In this document: positions 9,192-17,160 of the stretch, one piece after another
Layout of the letters: each line of letters begins with the position of its first letter
Numbering within the stretch: position 1 is the stretch's first letter
Assembly (NCBI RefSeq): GCF_016900045.1
Contig: NZ_JACSNP010000003.1
Location: forward strand, 1 to 64,000
Length of the DNA stretch: 64,000 bases
Source of the DNA: Fusobacterium mortiferum
Lineage (GTDB): Bacteria; Fusobacteriota; Fusobacteriia; Fusobacteriales; Fusobacteriaceae
Reading direction: 5' to 3'
Translations under genes and position numbers: made by a program
Notes under the pieces: model-generated
What the model was told of the DNA's origin: nothing
The model's database searches: none
Seen by the model: the letters and a program-made list of their open reading frames with translations, nothing else

Positions 9192-9744
9192 TTGTATTCA
9201 ACTCTCTTTTTATATTTTGAGGCAATTTTTGAATTATTAAGGCAACTATAACACACGAAACACTTTTATCTATAACATTTGACAATACCCTTGGAATAAA
9301 AGCTGCTGTAAATATTTTTTGCCCACTTTTAGCTAACCAACCTACAAATATATCTAAAGTTCCACCTGCTAATCCACCAAATAAATATACAGTAATAGGA
9401 GTTCCTATAAGTGGAGCTAATACTGATAAAATAAGTCCTGTTATGATCGCAGTTTTTACATTAAAAACATATTTTCTAGCTATATAACCTACAAATATTC
9501 CTATTACCATATTCACTATAGCATAAGGTAATTCAACAGGATTATTCACAATAGATGTTAATACATTTGTTATAAGCCCTGTAATCCCACCAAAAAATGG
9601 TCCTAAAAGTACTCCAGCTAAAATTGTTCCAATAGTATCAAAAAATAAAAATGGAATTGCAAAAGTTTTAGCTAAAACTGCTAATACTATATTTAATCCT
9701 ATTCCCATTGCTGATATTGTTATAGATAATGTTTTTTTATTCAT
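9184..9744 (-). CDS. ECF transporter S component (CD3073-like)
   Basis: Substrate-capturing membrane subunit, 186 residues from the ATG at 9744. That start is preferred because GGATGGT lies upstream of it, whereas the ATG at 9756 overlaps that ribosome site. About six hydrophobic segments; residues 25-60 (FDTIGTILAGVLLGPFFGGI) carry the small-residue helix typical of S components that dock on EcfT. First structural gene of the cluster, followed with overlap by the TudS-like gene. The dedicated ecfA1-ecfA2-ecfT set in the same operon makes this a group I-like ECF importer. Ligand unknown. Confidence 0.85.
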   Translation of the reverse strand: MNKKTLSITISAMGIGLNIVLAVLAKTFAIPFLFFDTIGTILAGVLLGPFFGGITGLITNVLTSIVNNPVELPYAIVNMVIGIFVGYIARKYVFNVKTAIITGLILSVLAPLIGTPITVYLFGGLAGGTLDIFVGWLAKSGQKIFTAAFIPRVLSNVIDKSVSCVIVALIIQKLPQNIKRELNTNE

Positions 9745-9766
9745 ATTTTCTACCATCCTTTTTACT

Positions 9767-9835
9767 TCATTTCTCTTTTTTTAATTTATTTCCTCCTCTC
9801 AAAAACTTCTCATTACGCTGCCGAAACATTCTCAT
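9767..9835 (-). CDS. 22-residue leader peptide ORF upstream of the ECF cluster
   Basis: Short ORF with a strong Shine-Dalgarno (TAGGAGGG, 9842-9849) six bases before its ATG. The product begins MRMFRQRNEKFL and is rich in Arg/Lys. It ends 22 bases before the S-component start. Placement between a promoter-like sequence and the operon suggests a translated leader. The DNA of the ORF carries a 9-bp direct repeat, TAATGAGAA, at 9829-9837 and 9807-9815 (22 bp apart). Coding is likely from the ribosome site alone; function is inference. Confidence 0.5.
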   Translation of the reverse strand: MRMFRQRNEKFLRGGNKLKKEK

Positions 9836-9898
9836 TATAAATCCCTCCTAAATACTTTTTATCTTTTAAAAACTAAAAACACTTTAGTCTCGTCAAAT

Positions 9899-9904
9899 AT
9901 TATA
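9899..9904 (-). promoter_or_regulatory. -10 element of the ECF/TudS cluster promoter
   Basis: A perfect TATAAT on the minus strand, about 65 bases before the leader ORF, with only a weak T-rich -35 region upstream. Nothing else between the purD terminator and the cluster looks like a promoter. Confidence 0.45.
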
Positions 9905-9961
9905 TCACATTTTTTTAATTTAATAAAACAAAACTGACTAATAACTAGACTTTTTTAATAC

Positions 9962-10003
9962 AAAAAGGAGTTAAGTAGATTATTTCTACACAACTCCTTT
10001 TAA
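9962..10003 (-). terminator. terminator of the purine operon
   Basis: AAAAGGAGTT and AACTCCTTTT form a 10-bp stem with a nested GTAGA/TCTAC helix. It lies just after the purD stop on the minus strand and is followed there by a T-rich stretch. Confidence 0.8.
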
Positions 10004-10015
10004 TTAAAATATTTT

Positions 10016-11269
10016 TTATCTATATAATACTCCGATATCTTTTCTGAAATATTTCTTTTCAAAATTTACTTGTTCAGCATCATAATAAGCTTTAGCTCTA
10101 GCTTCTTCGAGAGTATCTCCTAGTGCTACCACATTGATTACCCTTCCTCCATTTGTAAGAAGTTTTCCGTTTTCAATTTTAGCTCCCGCTACAAACACCA
10201 TATTTTCTACCTTATCCATTCCAGTTATCTCATAGCCTTTATTGTATTTTTCAGGGTATCCCCCAGATGCAAGCACCACACAACAAGCTGATTTATTACT
10301 CCACTTTACCTCAATAGTAGAAAGTTTCTTATCTATTCCATTCTCTAATAAAGTTATGAAATCTGATTCTAACAGTGGTAAGACAACTTGTGTTTCTGGA
10401 TCTCCCAATCTCATATTGTATTCAAGTAGATAAACTCCCTTTGAAGTTATCATAAGTCCAAAGAAGATAAATCCAGCAAAATCCATTCCTTCAGCTTTTA
10501 TTCCTTCAAGAGTAGGATTCATTATCTCAGTTATAAATTTATCATAAACCTCTTTGGTTACATAAGGATTTGGAGCAATTGTTCCCATTCCACCAGTGTT
10601 AAGTCCTGTTTCCTTTTCCCCTATCTTCTTATGGTCCTTAGCTGAAATAAAAGGAAGTATAGTATTAGAATCTGTTACTGATAAGATAGAAGCTTCCACT
10701 CCATCTAAGAACTCTTCAACTACTATTTGCTCTCCAGCACTATTAAAAACTTTATCAATCATTATCTCATCTACAGCTTTTAATGCCTCTTCAAGATTTT
10801 GACAAATAAGAACTCCCTTTCCAGCAGCAAGTCCACTAGCTTTTACTACCAATGGAAAATCACAATTTTTTATATACTCTTTAGCTTTATCAGCTTCATT
10901 GAACACTTCATAAGTTGCTGTTTTTACTCCATATTTTTTCATAAAATCTTTGGCAAAAGCTTTTGATCCTTCAAGTAATGCAGCTTTTCTATCTGGTCCA
11001 AAAATTCTTAACCCTTCAGCTTGAAATTTATCAACTATACCATCTACTAAAAGCTCTTCACTTCCAACAATAGTTAAATCTATATTTTTTTCTTTAGCAA
11101 AATTAAGAATTTCATCTACACCATTTAGATTTACATTCTCTCCCTTTTCAAGTAGTTCTGTTCCTCCATTTCCAGGAGCACAATAAACTTTTTCTACCTT
11201 CTCATTTTGACTTACTTTCCAACAGATAGTATGCTCTCTTCCACCGCTTCCAACTACTAATATTTTCAT
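10016..11269 (-). CDS. purD: phosphoribosylamine-glycine ligase
   Basis: GAR synthetase, 417 residues, the usual PurD length. It joins glycine to 5-phosphoribosylamine with ATP, the second step of purine synthesis. The N-terminal MKILVVGSGGREHTI, the ATP-grasp segment VKASGLAAGKGV, the GGMGTIAP motif and the metal-binding RLGDPETQ are all present. It is the last gene of the operon, 95 bases after purH and followed by the operon terminator. Confidence 0.97.
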   Translation of the reverse strand: MKILVVGSGGREHTICWKVSQNEKVEKVYCAPGNGGTELLEKGENVNLNGVDEILNFAKEKNIDLTIVGSEELLVDGIVDKFQAEGLRIFGPDRKAALLEGSKAFAKDFMKKYGVKTATYEVFNEADKAKEYIKNCDFPLVVKASGLAAGKGVLICQNLEEALKAVDEIMIDKVFNSAGEQIVVEEFLDGVEASILSVTDSNTILPFISAKDHKKIGEKETGLNTGGMGTIAPNPYVTKEVYDKFITEIMNPTLEGIKAEGMDFAGFIFFGLMITSKGVYLLEYNMRLGDPETQVVLPLLESDFITLLENGIDKKLSTIEVKWSNKSACCVVLASGGYPEKYNKGYEITGMDKVENMVFVAGAKIENGKLLTNGGRVINVVALGDTLEEARAKAYYDAEQVNFEKKYFRKDIGVLYR

Positions 11270-11364
11270 TCTCTCTTCTCCTTATAGATTGATCAACTAC
11301 AAAATTTAACTAAGAAAACTCAAAGAATTTTAATTTCTTTTTAATTTTTTAATAATTTTGCAAA

Positions 11365-12867
11365 TTAGTGTTTGAAATGTCTCATTCCACTGAATATCAT
11401 AGCTATTCCATGCTCATTACAAGCCTCTATAGATTCTTTATCTCTAATAGAACCTCCAGGTTGAATTATAGCTTTAATTCCATGTTTTGCACAAGTATCC
11501 ACTACATCTCTAAATGGGAAGAAAGCATCAGAAGCAAGTATCGCTCCCTCTATTCTATCTCCAGCTCTCTCTATTGCCTGTTCAGTAGGCCAAATTCTAT
11601 TTGTTTCTCCATTTCCTATTCCGATAGCCATCTTATCCTTAGCCACCACAATAGCATTCGATTTAACATGTTTTACTATTCTCATTCCAAAATCTAGATC
11701 ACTCATTTCAGCTTCAGTTGGTGATTTCTCTGTAACAGTTTCATAATTAGTCGAAAAACTTAAATCTTCATCTTGAACTAAAATTCCACCATCTACTTTC
11801 ACAAGATTTACTCTATCCATTGGCTTATGATTACATTTGATTACTCTTAAATTTTTCTTAGTTCTTAATACTTCTAAAGCTTCTTCAGTAAAACTTGGAG
11901 CTATAACTATTTCTAAGAATATTTTTACTAGCTCTTCAGCTGTTGCTCTATCAACCTCTTTATTAAGTGCTACTATTCCACCAAAAATAGATACAGGATC
12001 ACACTCATAAGCTTTTACATAAGCTTCGTGAATATTTTTCCCAATTGCTGCTCCACATGGAGTAGAGTGTTTTACTCCACAACAAGCTGGTTCTTCAAAT
12101 TCACAAACAACTTTCCAAGCTACATCCATATCTCTTATATTATTAAATGATAGCTCTTTTCCATTTAATTGTTCAAAATCTTTCATAGCCCCATTATCAG
12201 TAGTAGAAACATAATAAGCTGCTTTTTGATGTGGATTCTCTCCATATCTTAAATCCATTACTTTTTCGTAAGAAGCATTTAAATAGTGTGGCATCTCATC
12301 TCCTAGTAAAAAATTAGATATAGCTGCATCATAAGCTGATGTTAAGTTAAAAACTTTTCCAGCAAGTCTTTTTCTAGTTTCAAAACTTACCTCTCCAGCT
12401 TCCATCTCTTTCATAACCGTTTCATAATCAACCGTGTCACTTATTACTACTACATCTTTAAAAGATTTAGCTGCTGATCTTAACATTGTAGGTCCACCAA
12501 TATCTATAAATTCAACTTTTTCTTCAAAAGTTAAATCCTCGTTTACCTTCTTAAAAAATGGATATAGATTTACAACTACCATATCAATAGTTTCTATTCC
12601 TCTCTCTTTTATAGTAGCCATATGTTCTTCATTATCTCTTATAGCTAAAATTCCCCCATGTATTACTGGATGTAAAGTTTTTACTCTTCCATCTAACATC
12701 TCTGGAGCTTTTGTAAGCTCAGCTACCTCTATTACAGGAACATTATTTTCTTTTAAATATCTATAAGTTCCTCCTGTTGATATTATTTCAATACCTTTTT
12801 TTACTAAGAATTGTGCAAATTCTAATATTCCATTTTTATCGAAAACTGATATTAATGCTCTTTTCAT
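11365..12867 (-). CDS. purH: bifunctional AICAR formyltransferase / IMP cyclohydrolase
   Basis: The 500-residue PurH catalyses the last two steps to IMP. The N-terminal methylglyoxal-synthase-like cyclohydrolase domain ([31 protein letters not shown]) is followed by the transformylase domain with the LRYGENPHQ motif near residue 207 and the KHSTPCGAA motif near residue 265. The C-terminus ends in MRHFKH, the usual IMP synthase ending. It uses 10-formyl-tetrahydrofolate, which the fhs product at the head of this same operon makes. Confidence 0.97.
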   Translation of the reverse strand: MKRALISVFDKNGILEFAQFLVKKGIEIISTGGTYRYLKENNVPVIEVAELTKAPEMLDGRVKTLHPVIHGGILAIRDNEEHMATIKERGIETIDMVVVNLYPFFKKVNEDLTFEEKVEFIDIGGPTMLRSAAKSFKDVVVISDTVDYETVMKEMEAGEVSFETRKRLAGKVFNLTSAYDAAISNFLLGDEMPHYLNASYEKVMDLRYGENPHQKAAYYVSTTDNGAMKDFEQLNGKELSFNNIRDMDVAWKVVCEFEEPACCGVKHSTPCGAAIGKNIHEAYVKAYECDPVSIFGGIVALNKEVDRATAEELVKIFLEIVIAPSFTEEALEVLRTKKNLRVIKCNHKPMDRVNLVKVDGGILVQDEDLSFSTNYETVTEKSPTEAEMSDLDFGMRIVKHVKSNAIVVAKDKMAIGIGNGETNRIWPTEQAIERAGDRIEGAILASDAFFPFRDVVDTCAKHGIKAIIQPGGSIRDKESIEACNEHGIAMIFSGMRHFKH

Positions 12868-12882
12868 TGTATATAGACTCCT

Positions 12883-13461
12883 TTATTTTCTCTTTAAAAT
12901 GATCTTTGCAATAGATTCTGGTAATAGTTTATGTTCCTCTACTAAAACTCTTTTTTGTAATACTTCTGGAGTATCTCCTTCTAAAACTGCTACCTTTTTT
13001 TGAGCAATTATCTCTCCACTATCTACTCCAGTATCTACATAATGAACTGTACAACCACTCTCTTTTTCACCAGCATTTAACACTGCCTCATGTACCTTTA
13101 TTCCATACATTCCAGGTCCTCCAAATTTTGGAAGAAGAGATGGATGAATATTGATTATTTTTTCCTTCCATTTATTGACAAACTCTTCATCAATAATAGA
13201 CAAAAATCCAGCTAAAACTATTAAATCAACATCCTTCTCTGTCACTATTTTATCTATTGCTCTACACAGCTCTTTTTTTAGAACCTTTCTATCTAAGATA
13301 TATCCATCTATTCCAGCTTTTTTAGCTCTCTCTACTCCATAACACTCTCTATCTCCAATTACAACTTCAACTTTACATTGTAACTCTCCACTTTGAGATT
13401 TATCAATTATTGATTGTAGATTGCTTCCTCCACCAGATACTAAAACTCCTATCTTAAACAT
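12883..13461 (-). CDS. purN: phosphoribosylglycinamide formyltransferase
   Basis: Folate-dependent GAR transformylase of 192 residues. The GAR phosphate-binding SGGGSNLQ segment near the N-terminus, the catalytic INIHPSLLP (Asn, His) and the downstream Asp in VDTGVDSGEII are visible. Its ATG lies inside the end of purM (13-base overlap), and it stops 15 bases before purH. Formate-dependent PurT is not in the operon, consistent with reliance on fhs-made formyl-folate. Confidence 0.96.
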   Translation of the reverse strand: MFKIGVLVSGGGSNLQSIIDKSQSGELQCKVEVVIGDRECYGVERAKKAGIDGYILDRKVLKKELCRAIDKIVTEKDVDLIVLAGFLSIIDEEFVNKWKEKIINIHPSLLPKFGGPGMYGIKVHEAVLNAGEKESGCTVHYVDTGVDSGEIIAQKKVAVLEGDTPEVLQKRVLVEEHKLLPESIAKIILKRK

Positions 13462-14450
13462 AGTCCCTTATCTCCCTTTTGAACATATCCTATTTCAAAA
13501 GCTTCTTCTCCATGTTTTGCAAGCTCTTCTATCACTCCATCTTTATCTTTAGGATCTACTACTAATACAAATCCTACTCCCATATTAAAGGTTCCATACA
13601 TCTCCTCTTCAGAGATATCTCCCTCTTTTTGGATATATTTGAAAATATCTAATACTCTTAATTTCTCTTTTAATACTACTGGTTGATATCCTTCACTTAT
13701 TGTTCTTGGTAGATTTTCTGGTAATCCCCCTCCAGTTATATGTGCCATACCTTTTACATTGTATTTCTCTAATACTGCAAGAACTGGTTTTACATATATT
13801 TTTGTAGGAGTAAGAAGTGTCTCACTTATTGGTTTTCCATTATATTCTTTAGAATAATCAGTTATTACTTTTCTCACTAACGAAAATCCATTACTATGTA
13901 TCCCAGAAGATGGAATAGCTATTAAAACATCTCCTTCTGATGTTGTACTTCCATTTACAATTTCGGATTTTTCAACAACCCCAACACAGAACCCAGCTAT
14001 ATCATAATCTCCAACTTTATAAAAACCAGGCATTTCAGCTGTTTCTCCCCCTATAAGTGCAGCTCCAGCTTGATAACACCCCTCGGCTACTCCAGAAACT
14101 AATTCAGCAGCTACTTCTGCATCTAACTTTCCACAAGCTAAGTAATCTAAAAAGAATATTGGCTTTGCCCCATGACATAGCACATCATTTACACACATAG
14201 CTACTGCATCTATCCCAACAGTACCATATTTTTTAGTAGTAAGAGCTACTTCTAACTTTGTTCCTACTCCATCAGTTCCAGAAACCAATACAGGATTTTC
14301 ATACTTTCCTAACTCATACATAGCTCCAAAGCTTCCTAATCCATTTAGTACATTATTATTCATTGTCTTAGCAACTGCTTTTTTCATAAGCTCTACTGCT
14401 CTGTATCCTTCCTCTTTATCTACTCCTGCTTCTTTATATGAAATTGCCAT
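13449..14450 (-). CDS. purM: phosphoribosylformylglycinamidine cyclo-ligase
   Basis: AIR synthetase, 333 residues from the ATG at 14450, preferred because TTTTGGAGGAAAA precedes it; a longer reading from 14462 would start on the ribosome site itself. PurM signatures visible: the SGTDGVGTK loop near residue 60, CVNDVLCHGAKP near residue 90 and GGGLPENLPR near residue 245. It closes the imidazole ring of FGAM with ATP. It is placed after purF and overlaps purN. Confidence 0.96.
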   Translation of the reverse strand: MAISYKEAGVDKEEGYRAVELMKKAVAKTMNNNVLNGLGSFGAMYELGKYENPVLVSGTDGVGTKLEVALTTKKYGTVGIDAVAMCVNDVLCHGAKPIFFLDYLACGKLDAEVAAELVSGVAEGCYQAGAALIGGETAEMPGFYKVGDYDIAGFCVGVVEKSEIVNGSTTSEGDVLIAIPSSGIHSNGFSLVRKVITDYSKEYNGKPISETLLTPTKIYVKPVLAVLEKYNVKGMAHITGGGLPENLPRTISEGYQPVVLKEKLRVLDIFKYIQKEGDISEEEMYGTFNMGVGFVLVVDPKDKDGVIEELAKHGEEAFEIGYVQKGDKGLCLR

Positions 14451-14489
14451 TTTTTCCTCCAAAATTGAAATTATTTTTTAATAACTTTT

Positions 14490-15890
14490 TTACTCTTCTG
14501 TTGGTGTATCTACTGGATACTCACCATTAAAACATCCTACACAATAATTGCAACCCTTTAAGGATTTTAACATATTTTCCATTGTTAAATAATCAAGTGT
14601 ATCTGCATTTATCTCTTTTCTTATCTCTTCTACTGATAATCTAGAAGCTATTAATTCCTCTCTATGAGCTGTATCTATTCCAAAATAACAAGAGTGTTTA
14701 ACAGCTGGAGAAGCTGAACGAAAATGTACTTCCTTAGCTCCTGCCTTTCTAATTATCTCTATTAAAATCTTACTCGTTGTTCCTCTTACTAGAGAGTCAT
14801 CAATAATTACTACTCTTTTTCCCTCTAAGTTTACCTTTAATGGATTTAATTTTACCATTACAGCTTGCTCTCTAAGAGCTTGGGTAGGCTTTATAAATGT
14901 CCTTCCTATATACTTATTTTTTACAAGTCCTATTGCATAGGGTATTCCACTTGCTTCAGCAAATCCAATAGCTGCTGGAACTCCGGAGTCTGGAACTCCT
15001 ATTACAACATCTGCCTCCACCTTCATTTGTTTAGCTAATAATCTTCCAGCCTCTACTCTAGATTCATACACATTTAATCCATCTATTATACTATCAGGTC
15101 TAGCAAAGTATATATGTTCAAAAGAGCATGGGGCTTTTTTATTGTTCTCAGAGTATTTTATAGATTTTACTCCATTTTCATCTATTATTACCATTTCTCC
15201 AGGAAGTATATCTCTAATTAAAGTTCCACCTACAGCATCTATAGCACATGATTCTGAAGCTAATATGTAGTCTCCATTTTCATTTATTCCCAAGCAAAGA
15301 GGTCTTATTCCATATGGATCTCTAACTCCAACTAATTTATTTCCTGCTAATATCACCAGAGCATAAGCTCCTTTAATAGCTCCTACTGTACTTCTTATAG
15401 CATCTTCTACATTTCCATTTGCCTTTCTAGCTATCATTTTTATAATAACTTCTGAGTCTATAGTAGTATTAAATGTTGATCCTCCATCTTCTAATAACTC
15501 TCTTATTATCTTGGCATTTGTTAAATTTCCATTATGAGCTACTGCTATTTGCCCCAATTTGTATCTACTCTCAAGAGGTTGAGCATTCTCTAATTTACTT
15601 GCTCCAGTTGTAGAGTATCTAACATGTCCTATAGCAGCATTTCCCACAAGATTTTCCAATGTTTTTGAAGTAAAAACATCAGCAGTAAGTCCCATTCCCT
15701 TATATGTAACTATCTCACCAAAGTTGGAAACAGATATTCCTGCACTCTCTTGACCTCTATGTTGAAGAGCATATAATCCATAGTAAGTTATCTGTGCTAC
15801 TTCACTTCTATCCTTTGAATATATTCCAAATACTCCACACTCCTCTTCCATTTTATCTCTAGCCATTAGAATTTCTGTGCAGTTCATCAT
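14490..15890 (-). CDS. purF: amidophosphoribosyltransferase
   Basis: First committed enzyme of purine synthesis, 466 residues. An N-terminal propeptide of about 18 residues precedes the nucleophile in EECGVFGI. The PRPP-binding motif VVIIDDSLVRGTT is near residue 355. The C-terminal GCNYCVGCFNGEYP, together with Cys residues in KAPCSFEH and KHSCYFG, matches the oxygen-sensitive [4Fe-4S] type of PurF known from Bacillus rather than the cluster-free enterobacterial type. The ATG shares a base with the purC stop (TAATG). Confidence 0.96.
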   Translation of the reverse strand: MMNCTEILMARDKMEEECGVFGIYSKDRSEVAQITYYGLYALQHRGQESAGISVSNFGEIVTYKGMGLTADVFTSKTLENLVGNAAIGHVRYSTTGASKLENAQPLESRYKLGQIAVAHNGNLTNAKIIRELLEDGGSTFNTTIDSEVIIKMIARKANGNVEDAIRSTVGAIKGAYALVILAGNKLVGVRDPYGIRPLCLGINENGDYILASESCAIDAVGGTLIRDILPGEMVIIDENGVKSIKYSENNKKAPCSFEHIYFARPDSIIDGLNVYESRVEAGRLLAKQMKVEADVVIGVPDSGVPAAIGFAEASGIPYAIGLVKNKYIGRTFIKPTQALREQAVMVKLNPLKVNLEGKRVVIIDDSLVRGTTSKILIEIIRKAGAKEVHFRSASPAVKHSCYFGIDTAHREELIASRLSVEEIRKEINADTLDYLTMENMLKSLKGCNYCVGCFNGEYPVDTPTEE

Positions 15891-16603
15891 TAAGCCCCCA
15901 ATCTCTTTAATACTTCTATATAAGCCTCTTCTATTCCTCCAAGATCTCTTCTAAATCTATCTTTATCTAGCTTTTTACCAGTTTCCTTATCCCATAATCT
16001 ACATGTATCAGGAGTTATTTCATCAGCTAACAATATCTCTCCTTTTGAATTTTTTCCAAACTCTATTTTGAAATCTACTAGAGTTATTCCAATTTTATCA
16101 AAAGCATCTTTTAATAGGTTATTAATTTGTCCAGTTATTCTATAAATTTCAGCTAATTCCTCATAAGTACAAAGTCCTAAGGCCACTGCGTGGTGATCAT
16201 TAATTAACGGATCTCCATAGGCATCATTTTTATAACATATTTCAAATATTGTATTTGATGGTTTAGTTCCTTCTGGAATCCCTACTCTTGCTGCCATAGA
16301 TCCAGCTATTACATTTCTTACTATTACTTCTAATGGGAATATTTTTACTTTTTGACAAAGTTGATCTCTATCATTTAAAACATCAACTAAGTGAGTCTTT
16401 ATTCCATTCTTTTCTAACATTTTAAATAGCATCGCAGTTATCTTATTATTTAAGATTCCTTTATTTTCTATTGTACCTTTTTTAGCTCCATTTCCTGCAG
16501 TAGCATCATCTTTATAGTGGATTATTACTAAATTTTCATCTGTTGTTGAATATACTTGTTTAGCTTTACCTTCATAAATAAAATCTTTTCTTTCTACTGA
16601 CAT
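15890..16603 (-). CDS. purC: SAICAR synthetase
   Basis: A 237-residue phosphoribosylaminoimidazole-succinocarboxamide synthase. Motifs: [11 protein letters not shown] at the N-terminus, the conserved [11 protein letters not shown] near residue 93, LVDFKIEFG near residue 178 and [13 protein letters not shown] near residue 195. It condenses CAIR with aspartate. It sits between purE (69-base gap) and purF (one-base overlap). Confidence 0.97.
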   Translation of the reverse strand: MSVERKDFIYEGKAKQVYSTTDENLVIIHYKDDATAGNGAKKGTIENKGILNNKITAMLFKMLEKNGIKTHLVDVLNDRDQLCQKVKIFPLEVIVRNVIAGSMAARVGIPEGTKPSNTIFEICYKNDAYGDPLINDHHAVALGLCTYEELAEIYRITGQINNLLKDAFDKIGITLVDFKIEFGKNSKGEILLADEITPDTCRLWDKETGKKLDKDRFRRDLGGIEEAYIEVLKRLGA

Positions 16604-16672
16604 CTTAACTCCTCCTGAGATACTTTTAATATTTTTTATAACTTATTTTTACTATTTTTATTAAACTTAATT

Positions 16673-17152
16673 TTATAGCTCTACTCCACCTTCGTTATCT
16701 GCTATAAATTTGGCTTTCATCTCTTTTCTATACTCTCTTAATTTCTCTTTTAATTCCGGTGATTTTAGTGCTAACATCTGAACAGCTAACATACCTGCAT
16801 TATATGAGTTATTTACCCCTACAGTTGCTACTGGTATTGATTTAGGCATCTGTACTATTGATAATAATGCATCCATTCCATCAAAAGCCGCTTCAATAGG
16901 TACTCCTATAACTGGTAGTGTAGTTTTTGAAGCAATAACCCCAGGGAGATGAGCCGCAAGCCCAGCTCCTGCTATTATTACCTCATATCCCTCTATCTCC
17001 AATAACTCTAGTGTCTCCTCTAATTTTTCAGGTACTCTATGAGCTGAAAGTATATGAGCTGAATACTCTATCCCAAATTCCTTTAAACAGTTTGCAGCAC
17101 CTCTCATCTTCTCTGTATCTGATTTACTTCCGAAAATAATAGCTACTTTCAT
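16673..17152 (-). CDS. purE: N5-carboxyaminoimidazole ribonucleotide mutase
   Basis: A 159-residue PurE. The N-terminal FGSKSDTEKM, SAHRVPE and AGLAAHLPGV motifs look like class I, which normally uses N5-CAIR made by PurK. No purK is present in this otherwise near-complete operon, so either purK lies elsewhere or high CO2 substitutes for it. It lies 8 bases after the purL stop. Confidence 0.95.
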   Translation of the reverse strand: MKVAIIFGSKSDTEKMRGAANCLKEFGIEYSAHILSAHRVPEKLEETLELLEIEGYEVIIAGAGLAAHLPGVIASKTTLPVIGVPIEAAFDGMDALLSIVQMPKSIPVATVGVNNSYNAGMLAVQMLALKSPELKEKLREYRKEMKAKFIADNEGGVEL

Positions 17153-17160
17153 AATTCCTC

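Noticed and set aside
9757-9960. Possible vitamin riboswitch before the ECF cluster
   Set aside because: No TPP, cobalamin, FMN, folate or preQ1 core could be matched in the short leader; only the leader ORF and direct repeats are visible.
12434-12766. 110-codon plus-strand open frame inside purH
   Set aside because: Shadow of the cyclohydrolase domain; composition and context give no support.
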